From Polaromonas sp. C04 (GTDB lineage Bacteria > Pseudomonadota > Gammaproteobacteria > Burkholderiales > Burkholderiaceae_C): a stretch of DNA of 64,000 bases. Within the stretch, counting starts at the first letter, position 1. Each line of letters begins with the position of its first letter. The notes below the pieces were generated by a model. The model searched no databases, was not told the DNA's origin, and saw only the letters and a program-made list of their open reading frames with translations. The stretch is from the NCBI RefSeq assembly GCF_002002705.1, contig NZ_MUNS01000033.1, positions 62,001-126,000 of the forward strand, read 5' to 3'. Made by a program: the position numbers and the translations under genes. Below, piece by piece: positions 37,263-48,213 of the stretch.

Positions 37263-38357
37263 ATGTATAAAAACCTCGCTGCCGCGCTCGCGGCCGCCTG
37301 CCTGTTTTCTCCCGCTTTTTCCCAAGCCAAAGACGCCGCACCCGTGGCTCTCAAAGAGCCGCTCAAGATCGCCTTTGTCTATGTCACGCCCATCACGCCG
37401 GCCGGCTGGGTGCATCAGCACGAACTGGGACGCCAGGCCGTGCAGGCGGCACTGGGTGACAAGGTCAAGACCACGTACGTGGAAAATGTTCCCGAAGGCG
37501 CCGACGCCGAGCGCGTGATCCGCGACCTTGCGCAGCAGGGCAACAAACTCATCTTCACGCCGAGCTTTGGCTACATGGAGCCCACGCTCCGGGTGGCCAA
37601 AGACTTTCCGGATGTGAAGTTCGAATCCATCACGGGCTACAAGACGGCGCCCAACGTCGCGGTGGCCAATGCGCGCTACTACGAGGGCCGCTACCTGTCG
37701 GGCATCGCGGCCGGGCGCATGACCAAAACCAACGTCGCGGGCTATGTCGCGGGCTTTCCGATTCCCGAGGTACTGCAGGGCATCAATGCCTTCACGCTGG
37801 GCATGCGTTCGGTGAACCCGAAGGCAGTGGTGAAGGTGATCTGGCTGAACAGCTGGTTCGACCCGCCGCGCGAGCGCGATGCCGCCATGACGCTGTTCAA
37901 CCAGGGTGCCGATGTGATTGCCTTCCACACCGGCTCGAATGCCGTGATGGCAGCGGCCCAGGAGCGTGGCAAGCTCGCCGTGGCCTACCACTCCGACATG
38001 CGGGCCGTCGCGCCCGACGCGCAGATCGTCGCGGTGACGCATCAGTGGGGCGCCTACTACACGGCGCGCGCGCGGGCGGTGCTGAACGGCACGTGGAAGA
38101 GCGGCAATGTCTGGGGCGGCGTCAAGGAGGGCATGATCCGCATGGAAGGCTTTGGGGCTAAAGTGCCCAAGGCGGTTCGCAGCGAAGTGCTGGCGCGCGA
38201 GAAAGACATCGCCAGCGGCAAGCTCAAGCCGTTCGCCGGTCCGATCGAGGACAACGAAGGCCACCTCGTGCTGGCCAGGGGCCAGGCCTTGAGCGATGAA
38301 CAAATACTGAATATGAATTTTCTCGTATCAGGCGTGCAGGGAAAGATCGCAAAATAG
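37263..38357 (+). CDS. BMP/PnrA-type periplasmic binding protein (copy 2)
   Basis: A 364-residue binding protein of the BMP family with a normal signal peptide (residues about 1-21, cleaved near AFS-QAKD) and no lipobox cysteine. It shares long stretches with the lipoprotein at 33795: LKIAFVYV, VPEGADAERVIRDLAQQGNK, GYMEPTLRVAKDFPDVKFE, and PEVLQGINAFTLG. Where copy 1 has GPVGDGGW this one has TPITPAGW, and the pocket-lining Trp/Asp positions also differ, so the ligand may differ. No second set of ATPase and permease genes is present; it probably delivers to the importer encoded at 30220-33747. A GAGGA site precedes the ATG, and guaD follows after 7 bases. Confidence 0.92.
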   Translation: MYKNLAAALAAACLFSPAFSQAKDAAPVALKEPLKIAFVYVTPITPAGWVHQHELGRQAVQAALGDKVKTTYVENVPEGADAERVIRDLAQQGNKLIFTPSFGYMEPTLRVAKDFPDVKFESITGYKTAPNVAVANARYYEGRYLSGIAAGRMTKTNVAGYVAGFPIPEVLQGINAFTLGMRSVNPKAVVKVIWLNSWFDPPRERDAAMTLFNQGADVIAFHTGSNAVMAAAQERGKLAVAYHSDMRAVAPDAQIVAVTHQWGAYYTARARAVLNGTWKSGNVWGGVKEGMIRMEGFGAKVPKAVRSEVLAREKDIASGKLKPFAGPIEDNEGHLVLARGQALSDEQILNMNFLVSGVQGKIAK

Positions 38358-38364
38358 CGCTGCC

Positions 38365-39672
38365 ATGCATGCCTACCGCGCCGCCATTCTCCGTTTCGCC
38401 ACCGATGGCGACCCGCACCGATCGGCCGTCTATGAAGAAGACGGCCTGCTGGTGGTCGGGCCCGGCACGAACGCGGTAGAGGTCGTGCACGCGGTCGGAC
38501 CGTACCGCGATCTGGCGGTCCGTTTTCCCGGCATTACCGTCGAGCACCTGCCGGGACGCATCCTCGCGCCCGGCTTTGTGGATCTGCACCTGCATTACCC
38601 GCAGACGGACGTGATCGGCTCGCCCGCCGAGGGCTTGCTGCCGTGGCTCGAGAACTACACGTTTCCTGAAGAAAAACGCTTTGTAGCCCTTGACCATAGT
38701 GCGCAGGCAGCTACGTTTTTCATAGCGGAGCTGCTGCGCAACGGCGTCACGACGGCGCTGACCTTTGCCACCTCGCACCCCGCGTCGGTAAACGCCCTGT
38801 TTGGTGAAGCGCAAAAACACAGGCTGCGCCTGATCACCGGCAAGGTGCTGCAGGACCGTCACTCGCCCGACGGCGTGCGTGATGACACCGAGCAGTCCCT
38901 CACCGACACCGAGGCACTGATCCGGCAATGGCACGGCAAGGACCGGCTGGGCTATGCCATCACGCCGCGCTTCGCGCCCAGTTGCTCCGAGGCGCAGCTG
39001 CGCGGCGCGGGTGAGCTGGCCGCCCGCTACCCCGACGTCTGGATCCAGTCGCATGTGGCCGAGAACCGGGACGAGGTGGCCTGGGTGCGTCAGCTGTTTC
39101 CCGCCGCGCGAAGCTATCTGTCGGTCTACGACGATTTCGGCCTGATGCGCGAACGTGCGGTCTACGCGCACTGCATCCACTTCGACGACGCCGACCGGGC
39201 CCTGATGCGCGACACCGGCACGGCGGCGGCGGTCAGCCCGACCAGCAACCTGTTCCTGGGCAGCGGCTTCTTCGACTACGCCGGTGCCGACCGCGCGGGC
39301 TTCCGCTACGGCCTGGCCAGCGACGTGGGCGGCGGTACCAGCTTCAGCCCGTTTCACACCATGCTGGCCGCGTACTACGTGGGCCGCGCCTCGGTGGAGC
39401 AGGGCGGGCAGCTCCGGCCCGGCCTGAGCCTGACGCCCCAGCACCTGTGGTGGCAGCACAGCGCCGGCGCGGCGCAGGCGCTCGGCTTGGCGGGCGTGGT
39501 GGGCAACCTGCAGCCGGGCTGCGAAGCCGACTTCATCGTTCTCAATCCGCAGGCCACGCCCTTGCTGGCCCGCCGAACGGCGCGCGCCAGCAGTCTGGAC
39601 GAACTGCTGTTCGCCATGATCGTTCTGGGTGACGACCGGCTGGTCGAAAAGACCGTGATCGCGGGCGCCTGA
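38365..39672 (+). CDS. guaD: Guanine deaminase
   Basis: A 435-residue amidohydrolase that deaminates guanine to xanthine. Zinc motifs are visible: PGFVDLHLHYPQTD (His-x-His), IQSHVAEN, YAHCIHFDD and GLASDVGGGTSFS. The motifs PSCSEAQL and PTSNLFLGSG are specific to guanine deaminase. Residues 107-121 (VALDHSAQAATFFIA) are encoded by a full type A repeat, yet the length there fits the family. It starts 7 bases after the binding-protein gene, so import and deamination of guanine are likely co-expressed. Confidence 0.95.
   Translation: MHAYRAAILRFATDGDPHRSAVYEEDGLLVVGPGTNAVEVVHAVGPYRDLAVRFPGITVEHLPGRILAPGFVDLHLHYPQTDVIGSPAEGLLPWLENYTFPEEKRFVALDHSAQAATFFIAELLRNGVTTALTFATSHPASVNALFGEAQKHRLRLITGKVLQDRHSPDGVRDDTEQSLTDTEALIRQWHGKDRLGYAITPRFAPSCSEAQLRGAGELAARYPDVWIQSHVAENRDEVAWVRQLFPAARSYLSVYDDFGLMRERAVYAHCIHFDDADRALMRDTGTAAAVSPTSNLFLGSGFFDYAGADRAGFRYGLASDVGGGTSFSPFHTMLAAYYVGRASVEQGGQLRPGLSLTPQHLWWQHSAGAAQALGLAGVVGNLQPGCEADFIVLNPQATPLLARRTARASSLDELLFAMIVLGDDRLVEKTVIAGA
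38683..38726. repeat. Full type A repeat inside guaD
   Basis: GTAGCCCTTGACCATAGTGC continues to GCAGGCAGCTACG and ends TTTTTCATAGC. This is the best-preserved intragenic copy, with tail, centre and palindromic head, read in frame as VALDHSAQAATFFIA. Confidence 0.7.
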
Positions 39673-39765
39673 CGGTCATTTCTGCCCGTGCGGGATTGAC
39701 GAAACCGGCGCACGGCTGGCGCGGCCCGGGCTTGCCTACAATCATTGGCAACGCAGGAACCCCCT

Positions 39766-40332
39766 ATGAGCATCAAAAGCGACAAATGGATCCGCCGCAT
39801 GGCCGAGCAGACCGGCATGATCGAGCCGTTCGAGCCCGGCCAGATCCGCGAGCACGACGGCCACAAGATCATCAGCTACGGCACCAGCAGCTACGGCTAC
39901 GACATCCGCTGCGCGCCCGAGTTCAAGGTCTTCACCAACATCCACAGCACCGTGGTGGACCCGAAGAACTTCGACGAAAAAAGCTTTGTCGATTTTCATG
40001 ACGACGTCTGCATCATCCCGCCCAACAGCTTCGCGCTGGCCCGCACGCTGGAGTACTTCCGCATCCCGCGCAACGTGCTGACCATCTGCCTGGGCAAAAG
40101 CACCTATGCGCGCTGCGGCATCATCGTCAACGTCACGCCGTTCGAGCCCGAGTGGGAAGGCTACGTGACGCTGGAGTTCTCCAACACCACGCCGCTGCCG
40201 GCCAAGATCTACGCGGGCGAGGGCTGCGCCCAGGTGCTGTTCTTCGAGAGCGACGAGGTCTGCGAAACCAGCTACAGGGACCGCGGCGGCAAATACCAGG
40301 GCCAGCGCGGCGTGACCTTGCCGCGGGCCTGA
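39766..40332 (+). CDS. dcd: dCTP deaminase
   Basis: A 188-residue enzyme that deaminates dCTP to dUTP, feeding dTMP synthesis. Conserved parts are [12 protein letters not shown] at the start, [32 protein letters not shown] with the catalytic Ser/Arg, and [14 protein letters not shown] with the catalytic Glu. The C-terminal [12 protein letters not shown] closes over the nucleotide. Length is normal. The frame is open to 39745, but the ATG at 39766 has an AGGA site and the family N-terminus. Its presence after guaD is probably fortuitous; it is a housekeeping gene. Confidence 0.97.
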   Translation: MSIKSDKWIRRMAEQTGMIEPFEPGQIREHDGHKIISYGTSSYGYDIRCAPEFKVFTNIHSTVVDPKNFDEKSFVDFHDDVCIIPPNSFALARTLEYFRIPRNVLTICLGKSTYARCGIIVNVTPFEPEWEGYVTLEFSNTTPLPAKIYAGEGCAQVLFFESDEVCETSYRDRGGKYQGQRGVTLPRA

Positions 40333-40367
40333 AGCGGCCGGCTCCGGATGGCGGGCATGAAGACATC

Positions 40368-41467
40368 ATGAGCATCACCCCTGTCATAGCAATCCACGGC
40401 GGTGCCGGCACCATCCTGCGCGCCAGCATGAACCCAACGCTCGAGGCCGACTATCGCCGCACCCTGCAGGACGTGCTGCGCGCGGGTGTGGCGCTGCTGG
40501 CCGGCGGCGCCAGTGCACTCGATGCCGTGACCGAGGCCGTGCGCCTGCTCGAGGAATGCCCGCTGTTCAATGCCGGCAAGGGCGCCGTCTACACCGACGC
40601 AGGCACCCACGAGATGGACGCCTGCGTGATGGACGGCGCGACGCTGGCCGCCGGCGCGGTCGCGGGCGTTACGCGGGTGCGCAACCCGGTGCGGGCGGCG
40701 CGCGCCGTGATGACGCACAGCGGCCATGTGCTGATGATCGGACCCGCCGCGCAGGAATTTGCGGCCCGCCACGGCGTGGAACTGGTCGCGCCCGACTGGT
40801 TCGCCACCCCCGAGCGGCACGCCCAGTGGCTGCGCGCGCGCCAGCAGGCGGGGGCCGGCAGCGGCGCCATGCTGCTCGACCACGACGCCGCCAGCCTGGC
40901 AGCGCAGGAGCGCGGCGAAGGGCCACCTCACGCAAGCTCGGCCCCCTCGGGGGGCAGTGCAGCACACGCGGTGGCAAGCGTGGGGGCCGGTGCGGCCGCG
41001 CCCCTGGACCCGGACAGCAAGTTAGGCACCGTCGGCGCGGTGGCGCTGGATGCGCAGGGCCACCTGGCCGCGGCCACCTCCACGGGCGGCGTGACCAACA
41101 AGCGCGTGGGCCGGGTCGGCGATTCACCCATCGTGGGCGCGGGCTGCTACGCCAACCATCTCGTGGCGGTGTCCACCACGGGCACGGGCGAGATGTTCAT
41201 GCGCGCCGTGACGGCCCATGACGTCTGTGCGCTGGTGGAATACGCCGGCCTGTCGCTGCAGGCGGCAACGCAGCGCGTGATCATGGACAAGCTGCCGCGC
41301 ATCGGGGGCCGCGGCGGCCTGATCGCGGTCGATGCGCAAGGCCAGGTCGCACTGCCGTTCAACACCGAGGGCATGTACCGTGGCTACGCCCGCGTCGGCG
41401 GCGAGCCGGTCTGCGCGATTTACGGAGCCGACGACGCCGATCCATTCACCACGAAGCAGGGGCCGTC

Positions 41468-41471
<4 letters not shown>
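40368..41471 (+). CDS. iaaA: Isoaspartyl peptidase/L-asparaginase (Ntn hydrolase)
   Basis: A 367-residue precursor that cleaves itself to give a beta chain starting with the nucleophile Thr221 in [10 protein letters not shown]. The alpha part has [19 protein letters not shown] and [10 protein letters not shown]; the beta part has [18 protein letters not shown] and [11 protein letters not shown]. The mature enzyme hydrolyses isoaspartyl dipeptides and asparagine in the cytoplasm. The linker just before the cleavage site holds about 17 extra residues (about 191-207, [18 protein letters not shown]) encoded by a type B repeat. It heads the operon with the gsi-type importer, as in Escherichia coli, and its TGA overlaps the gsiA GTG start. 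Confidence 0.94.
40940..40988. repeat. Type B repeat inside the iaaA linker
   Basis: GGCCCCCTCGGGGGGCAGTG begins the element and GGCAAGCGTGGGGGCC ends it, matching the intergenic copy at 7582-7630. It is in frame and encodes a small-residue stretch ahead of the autocleavage threonine. Confidence 0.8.
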
Positions 41472-43348
<1,877 letters not shown>

Positions 43349-43406
43349 AACCGTGAAACCCTTGTTGCAACCCCATCGCGTCTGCGATTATTTTGGAGAA
43401 CGACCC

Positions 43407-44972
43407 ATGAAACCAAGACTCAATCCTCCCCGCAAGACCCGCCCGTTGCTGGCCTGGGGCGCGGTGGCGCTGGCTGTGCAGTTTGCGGCGCCGGCCTACG
43501 CCGCCAAGGACGTGGTGATCGCGGTGCAGTCCAACTTCACCACCACCGACCCCTACGACGCCAACGACACGCTGTCCCAGGCCGTCGCCAAGTCGTTCTA
43601 CCAGGGCCTGTTCGGTTTTGACAAGGACATGAAGCTGGTCAACGTGCTGGCCGAGAGCTACCAGGCCGCCAAGGACGGCCTGAGCTACACCATCAAGCTG
43701 CGCAAAGGCGTGAAGTTCCAGGATGGCACCGACTTCAATGCCGAAGCGGTGAAGGTCAACTTCGACCGTGTCACCAATCCCGAGAACAAGCTCAAGCGCT
43801 ACAGCCTGTACAAGAACATCGCCAGGACCGAGGTGCTCGATCCGTACACGGTGCGCATCACGCTGGCCGAGCCGTTTTCCGCCTTCATCAACACGCTGGC
43901 CCACCCCTCGGCCGTGATGATCTCTCCCGCCGCGCTGAAAAAGTACGGCAGCAAGGGCATTGCGCTGGCGCCCGTGGGCACCGGCCCGTTCAAGTTCGTC
44001 GAGTGGAAGCAGACCGACTACATGAAGGTCGAAAAGTTCGACGGCTACTGGAAGAAGGGCTATCCCAAGGTCGACACCATCACCTGGAAGCCGGTGGTCG
44101 ACAACAACACCCGCAGCGCCATGATGCAGACCGGCGAGGCAGCCTTTGCCTTTCCGCTGCCGTATGAGCAGGCCGATCTGCTCAAGGGCAAGTCCACGGT
44201 CGAGGTGGTTGCCGCGCCCTCGATCATCCAGCGCTACATTTCGATGAACACGCAGCAAAAGCCGTTCGACAATGTGAAGGTGCGCCAGGCCATCAACTAC
44301 GCCATCAACAAGCAGGCGCTGGTCAAGGTGGCCTTTTCGGGCTACGCCATTCCGGCCGAGGGCGTGGTGCCCAAGGGAGTCGAGTACGCGGTCAAGCTGG
44401 GCCCCTGGCCTTACGACCCCGCCAAGGCGCGCGAACTGCTCAAGGAAGCGGGCTATCCCAACGGTTTCGAGACCACCCTGTGGTCGGCCTACAACTACAC
44501 CACGGCGCAGAAGGTGATCCAGTTCGTGCAGCAGCAACTGGCGCAGGTCGGCATCAAGGCCCAGGTGCTGGCGCTGGAGGCGGGCCAGCGCGTGGAGCGC
44601 GTGGAAAGTGCGCAGGACCCGGCCACGGCACCGGTGCGCATGTACTACGTCGGCTGGTCGTCCTCGACGGGCGAGGCCGACTGGGCCCTGCGTCCGCTGC
44701 TGGCGTCCGAGTCGTTCCCGCCGAAGATGTTCAACACGGCCTACTACAAGAACCCCACGGTCGATGCCGATCTTGCCAAGGCGCTGGCCATCACCGACGT
44801 GACCGAGAAGGCCAGGCTCTACAAGGACGCGCAGGAACACATCTGGAACGATGCGCCCTGGGCCTTTCTGGCGACCGAGCAACTGCTGTCGGCCCACAAC
44901 AAGAACCTGACCGGCGTCTACGTGATGCCCGACGGCTCGTTCAACTTCGATGAGATCGACCTGAAGAAGTAA
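43407..44972 (+). CDS. gsiB: Glutathione/dipeptide-binding protein
   Basis: A 521-residue periplasmic binding protein of the SBP_bac_5 family with a signal peptide cleaved near AYA-AKDVV (about residue 33). [41 protein letters not shown] and [14 protein letters not shown] are family motifs. Position between gsiA and gsiC supports glutathione or small peptides as ligands, including gamma- or beta-linked ones suited to the isoaspartyl peptidase. A GGAGA site precedes the ATG at 43407. A large inverted repeat lies in the 169-base gap that follows. Confidence 0.92.
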   Translation: MKPRLNPPRKTRPLLAWGAVALAVQFAAPAYAAKDVVIAVQSNFTTTDPYDANDTLSQAVAKSFYQGLFGFDKDMKLVNVLAESYQAAKDGLSYTIKLRKGVKFQDGTDFNAEAVKVNFDRVTNPENKLKRYSLYKNIARTEVLDPYTVRITLAEPFSAFINTLAHPSAVMISPAALKKYGSKGIALAPVGTGPFKFVEWKQTDYMKVEKFDGYWKKGYPKVDTITWKPVVDNNTRSAMMQTGEAAFAFPLPYEQADLLKGKSTVEVVAAPSIIQRYISMNTQQKPFDNVKVRQAINYAINKQALVKVAFSGYAIPAEGVVPKGVEYAVKLGPWPYDPAKARELLKEAGYPNGFETTLWSAYNYTTAQKVIQFVQQQLAQVGIKAQVLALEAGQRVERVESAQDPATAPVRMYYVGWSSSTGEADWALRPLLASESFPPKMFNTAYYKNPTVDADLAKALAITDVTEKARLYKDAQEHIWNDAPWAFLATEQLLSAHNKNLTGVYVMPDGSFNFDEIDLKK

Positions 44973-45001
44973 TTTCATCTTCATGTCAAAAATAAGAGCT
45001 T

Positions 45002-45082
45002 GTCATTCCCGCGAAGGCGGGAATCCAGAACGTCAGCCCGGGGTGGGGACAACAGTGGATTCCCGCCTTCGCGGGAATGACA
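45002..45082. repeat. Type D inverted repeat between gsiB and gsiC
   Basis: GTCATTCCCGCGAAGGCGGG and AATCCA at the left are complemented by TGGATTCCCGCCTTCGCGGG and AATGAC at the right, around a 28-base loop. Two short AATGACA echoes follow to about 45122. The hairpin sits inside the operon directly after the binding-protein gene. Confidence 0.88.
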
Positions 45083-45141
45083 TCACGGGTCAGGCAATGA
45101 CATCGCAGATCAGGGAATGACACTGCGGACCATCGGCTCCA

Positions 45142-46065
45142 ATGCTCAACTACATCGTCAAACGCCTGCTGGGATTGATCCCGACGCTGTTGATCGTCGC
45201 GGTGCTGGTGTTCCTGTTCGTGCACCTGCTGCCCGGCGACCCCGCGCGGTTGGCCGCCGGCCCCGAGGCGGACCAGCAGACCGTTGAGCTGGTGCGCGCC
45301 GACCTGGGGCTGGACAAACCGCTGTACCAGCAGTTCGTCCGGTTCTTCGTGAATGCGGCGCAGGCCGACTTCGGCCGCTCGCTGCGCAGCAAGCGCCCGG
45401 TCTCGACCGAGATCGCCGAGCGCTTTCTGCCCACGCTGTGGCTCACGCTGGCCGCGATGGTCTGGTCGGTGCTGCTCGGCATGGTGATCGGCATCGTCTC
45501 GGCGGTCTGGCGCAACGAATGGCCGGACCGGCTGGGCATGACCCTGGCGGTCTCGGGCATCTCGTTCCCCGCGTTCGCACTGGGCATGGTGCTGATGGAA
45601 GTCTTCTCGGTGCAGCTCGGCTGGCTGCCGACCGTGGGCGCCGACAGCTGGCGCCACTACATCCTGCCCTCGATCACGCTGGGTGCTGGCGTGGCCGCGG
45701 TGATGGCGCGCTTCACGCGCTCCTCGTTCATCGACATCCTCAAGGAAGACTACGTGCGCACGGCGCGCGCCAAGGGTCTGCGCGAAACCGTGGTCGTCGT
45801 CAAGCACTGCCTGCGCAATGCGTTGATTCCGGTCGTCACCATGATGGGCCTGCAGTTCGGCTTTCTGCTCGGCGGCTCGATCGTGGTGGAGGTGGTCTTC
45901 AACTGGCCCGGCATGGGGCGCCTCCTGATCGATGCGGTGGAGATGCGCGACTACCCGGTGATCCAGGCCGAGGTGCTGCTGTTCTCGCTCGAATTCATCC
46001 TGATCAACCTGGTGGTGGACGTGCTGTATGCCGTCATCAACCCCACCATTCGCTACAACAAGTGA
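45142..46065 (+). CDS. gsiC: Glutathione/dipeptide ABC importer permease
   Basis: A 307-residue inner-membrane protein with six hydrophobic segments, DppB/GsiC type. [19 protein letters not shown] is the usual first helix; [11 protein letters not shown] and the EAA loop [13 protein letters not shown] for ATPase contact are present, followed by [20 protein letters not shown]. The partner gsiD begins 7 bases after its stop. Confidence 0.94.
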   Translation: MLNYIVKRLLGLIPTLLIVAVLVFLFVHLLPGDPARLAAGPEADQQTVELVRADLGLDKPLYQQFVRFFVNAAQADFGRSLRSKRPVSTEIAERFLPTLWLTLAAMVWSVLLGMVIGIVSAVWRNEWPDRLGMTLAVSGISFPAFALGMVLMEVFSVQLGWLPTVGADSWRHYILPSITLGAGVAAVMARFTRSSFIDILKEDYVRTARAKGLRETVVVVKHCLRNALIPVVTMMGLQFGFLLGGSIVVEVVFNWPGMGRLLIDAVEMRDYPVIQAEVLLFSLEFILINLVVDVLYAVINPTIRYNK

Positions 46066-46072
46066 GGCTGCC

Positions 46073-46975
46073 GTGAACACGTCCGTCGCTTCACCTGCCG
46101 AGGCAACGCCTTTGCCCGGTCAGGGCATCCGCACGCCCTGGAGCGAGTTCTGGCGCAAGTTCAAGGACCAGCATGTGGCGCTGGCTGCCGGTGTCTTTGT
46201 GTTGCTGTTGGTGCTGCTGGCGCTGGCCGCACCCTTTATCGTGCCCTACGATGCCGAGAATTACTTCGACTACGACGCGCTGAACGCGGCGCCCTCGTGG
46301 GTTCACTGGTTCGGCGTGGATTCGCTGGGGCGCGACATTTTCAGCCGCATCCTGATGGGCACGCGCATCTCGCTGGCGGCCGGCTTCATCTCGGTGGCGG
46401 TCGGCGCGCTCGTTGGCACCACACTGGGTCTGCTCGCCGGCTACTACGAGGGTTGGTGGGACCGCATCGTGATGCGCATCTCCGACGTGCTGTTTGCGTT
46501 CCCGGGCATCCTGCTGGCGATCGGCATTGTCGCGATTCTGGGCAGCGGCATGGTCAACGTGATCTTTGCCGTGGCGGTGTTCAGCATTCCCGCCTTCGCG
46601 CGGCTGGTGCGCGGCAACACGTTGTCGCTCAAGCATCAGACCTACATCGAGGCGGTACGCTCGCTCGGCGCTTCCGACTGGACCCTGATTACGCGCCACA
46701 TTTTTCCGGGCACGATCTCGTCGGTGGTGGTGTACTTCACCATGCGCATCGGGACCTCCATCATCACGGCGGCCAGCTTGTCCTTTCTCGGGCTGGGTGC
46801 TCAGCCGCCGTCGCCCGAATGGGGCGCGATGCTGAATGCGGCGCGCGCCGACATGATGACCTCGCCGCACATTGCGATCTTCCCGAGCCTGGCCATCTTC
46901 CTGACCGTGCTGGCCTTCAACCTGCTGGGTGACGGCCTGCGCGATGCGCTCGACCCCAAGATCGACCCGAGATGA
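46073..46975 (+). CDS. gsiD: Glutathione/dipeptide ABC importer permease
   Basis: A 300-residue DppC/GsiD-type permease with an extended cytoplasmic N-terminus ([19 protein letters not shown]), six hydrophobic segments, [17 protein letters not shown] and the EAA loop [13 protein letters not shown]. The start is taken as the GTG at 46073, 7 bases after the gsiC stop; a longer frame overlapping gsiC was discarded. The peptidase gene dppA follows after 7 bases. Confidence 0.93.
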   Translation: MNTSVASPAEATPLPGQGIRTPWSEFWRKFKDQHVALAAGVFVLLLVLLALAAPFIVPYDAENYFDYDALNAAPSWVHWFGVDSLGRDIFSRILMGTRISLAAGFISVAVGALVGTTLGLLAGYYEGWWDRIVMRISDVLFAFPGILLAIGIVAILGSGMVNVIFAVAVFSIPAFARLVRGNTLSLKHQTYIEAVRSLGASDWTLITRHIFPGTISSVVVYFTMRIGTSIITAASLSFLGLGAQPPSPEWGAMLNAARADMMTSPHIAIFPSLAIFLTVLAFNLLGDGLRDALDPKIDPR

Positions 46976-46982
46976 TGCCGTC

Positions 46983-47810
46983 ATGAAAATCCTGATCTCC
47001 GTCGATATCGAAGGCGTGGCCGGCGTCTTTCACCCCGAGCAGACCCGCCCAAGCAACCCCGAGTACGAGCGCGCGCGTCGGCTCATGACGGCCGAGGCGA
47101 ATGCCGCGATCCGCGGTGCCTTCGTCGGCGGAGCGTCCGATGTGCTGGTGAACGACTCGCATGGCGGCTTTCGCAACCTGCTGCCCGACGAGCTGGACCC
47201 CCGCGCCCGGGCGGTACTGGGCAAGCCGCGCGTGCTCGGCATGATGGCCGGCGTGGAGCAGGGCTGCCAGGGCGTGTTCATGATCGGCTACCACGCGCGC
47301 TCGCAAAGCCGTGGCATCCTGGCCCACACCATCAACAGCTTCGCCTTTGCGCGCGTTTGGTTCAACGCGCAGGAACTGGGCGAGGCCGGCCTCTATGGCG
47401 CGTTGGCGGCCGAGTTCGGTGTGCCGGTGCTGCTGGCCAGCGGCGACGACGTGTTCGCCGCCGAGACCCGCGCGTTGCTGCCGCAGGCGCGCTTCGTGGT
47501 GACCAAAGCGGCGCAGGGTCACACCAGCGGCATCTCGCTGTCTCCGCACAACAGCTGCGGCGCCATCGAGGCGGCGGCACGCGAAGTCATGCACGCGTGT
47601 GGCGCTGCACCGCCCGCTGCTCCGGTACCGATGGCGCTGCCGGTCCAGTGCCGCCTGCAGGCCCAGACCAGCGCGCTGGCCGACCTGTTCGCCGTTCTGC
47701 CTGGTCTTGAGCGCACCGATGCGGTAACAGTCAGCTTCACCGGCGCCACGGTGCAGGACGCCGTGCGTACCCTGAACAGCCTGTCGGCCATGTCGGCGCT
47801 GCTGCGTTAG
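46983..47810 (+). CDS. dppA: M55 family D-aminopeptidase
   Basis: A 275-residue zinc peptidase of the DppA family, which releases N-terminal D-amino acids from short peptides. The residue positions known from Bacillus DppA are kept: Asp8 and Glu10 in SVDIEGVAGV, His60 in NDSHGGFRN, His104 in GYHARS and the catalytic His115 in ILAHTINS; the last zinc ligand is probably Glu134 in GEAGLYG. It is the last gene of iaaA-gsiABCD-dppA, so the imported peptides probably include ones with D-residues. The ATG follows 7 bases after gsiD. Confidence 0.93.
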   Translation: MKILISVDIEGVAGVFHPEQTRPSNPEYERARRLMTAEANAAIRGAFVGGASDVLVNDSHGGFRNLLPDELDPRARAVLGKPRVLGMMAGVEQGCQGVFMIGYHARSQSRGILAHTINSFAFARVWFNAQELGEAGLYGALAAEFGVPVLLASGDDVFAAETRALLPQARFVVTKAAQGHTSGISLSPHNSCGAIEAAAREVMHACGAAPPAAPVPMALPVQCRLQAQTSALADLFAVLPGLERTDAVTVSFTGATVQDAVRTLNSLSAMSALLR

Positions 47811-47904
47811 TGGGGCGCCGGCGATCGCGCCATGCGGTGTTGTCTTACACGCGGTTACGGCATGCGCCGTCATGGCGCGCAAAAGACTGCTCTAACATTC
47901 ACGC

Positions 47905-48213
47905 ATGAGTACACAACAAGAGCAAGAGGCAACGTCCACGCGGCGCCGGCCGGCCGTCTTCAACGCCGTGCAGCCGCGCCAGCTGCTGTTTCTCGGTGTT
48001 GCGCTCGTCATCATTGCATTGCAGCTGCTGGCCATGGATTGGTTGGTCACGGCTCAGGTCGACCGCGGCGAGGCGCGCGAGTCGCGGCACCTGGCGCAGA
48101 AGGCCGAGAAGTTGCAGCGTGCGGAGGCCGGCACGGCCACTGCCAGCGTCTCGTCCGACGGGGCGCAGACGCCGCAAAGCGTCAGCACGGTGTCTTACTC
48201 GCCCGAACGCTGA
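47905..48213 (+). CDS. Small single-pass membrane protein, unknown
   Basis: A 102-residue protein not recognised. A basic, Glu/Arg-rich N-terminus (about residues 1-26) is followed by one hydrophobic helix (LLFLGVALVIIALQLLAMDWLV without its last residues) and a polar tail with heptad-like Glu/Lys residues and a Ser/Thr-rich end. Predicted topology is N-in with a periplasmic or cytoplasmic coiled tail. It follows dppA after 94 bases and its 3' end overlaps the convergent reductase gene by 19 bases. The hydrophobic core and start position look like a real gene, but there is no motif support. Confidence 0.5.
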   Translation: MSTQQEQEATSTRRRPAVFNAVQPRQLLFLGVALVIIALQLLAMDWLVTAQVDRGEARESRHLAQKAEKLQRAEAGTATASVSSDGAQTPQSVSTVSYSPER

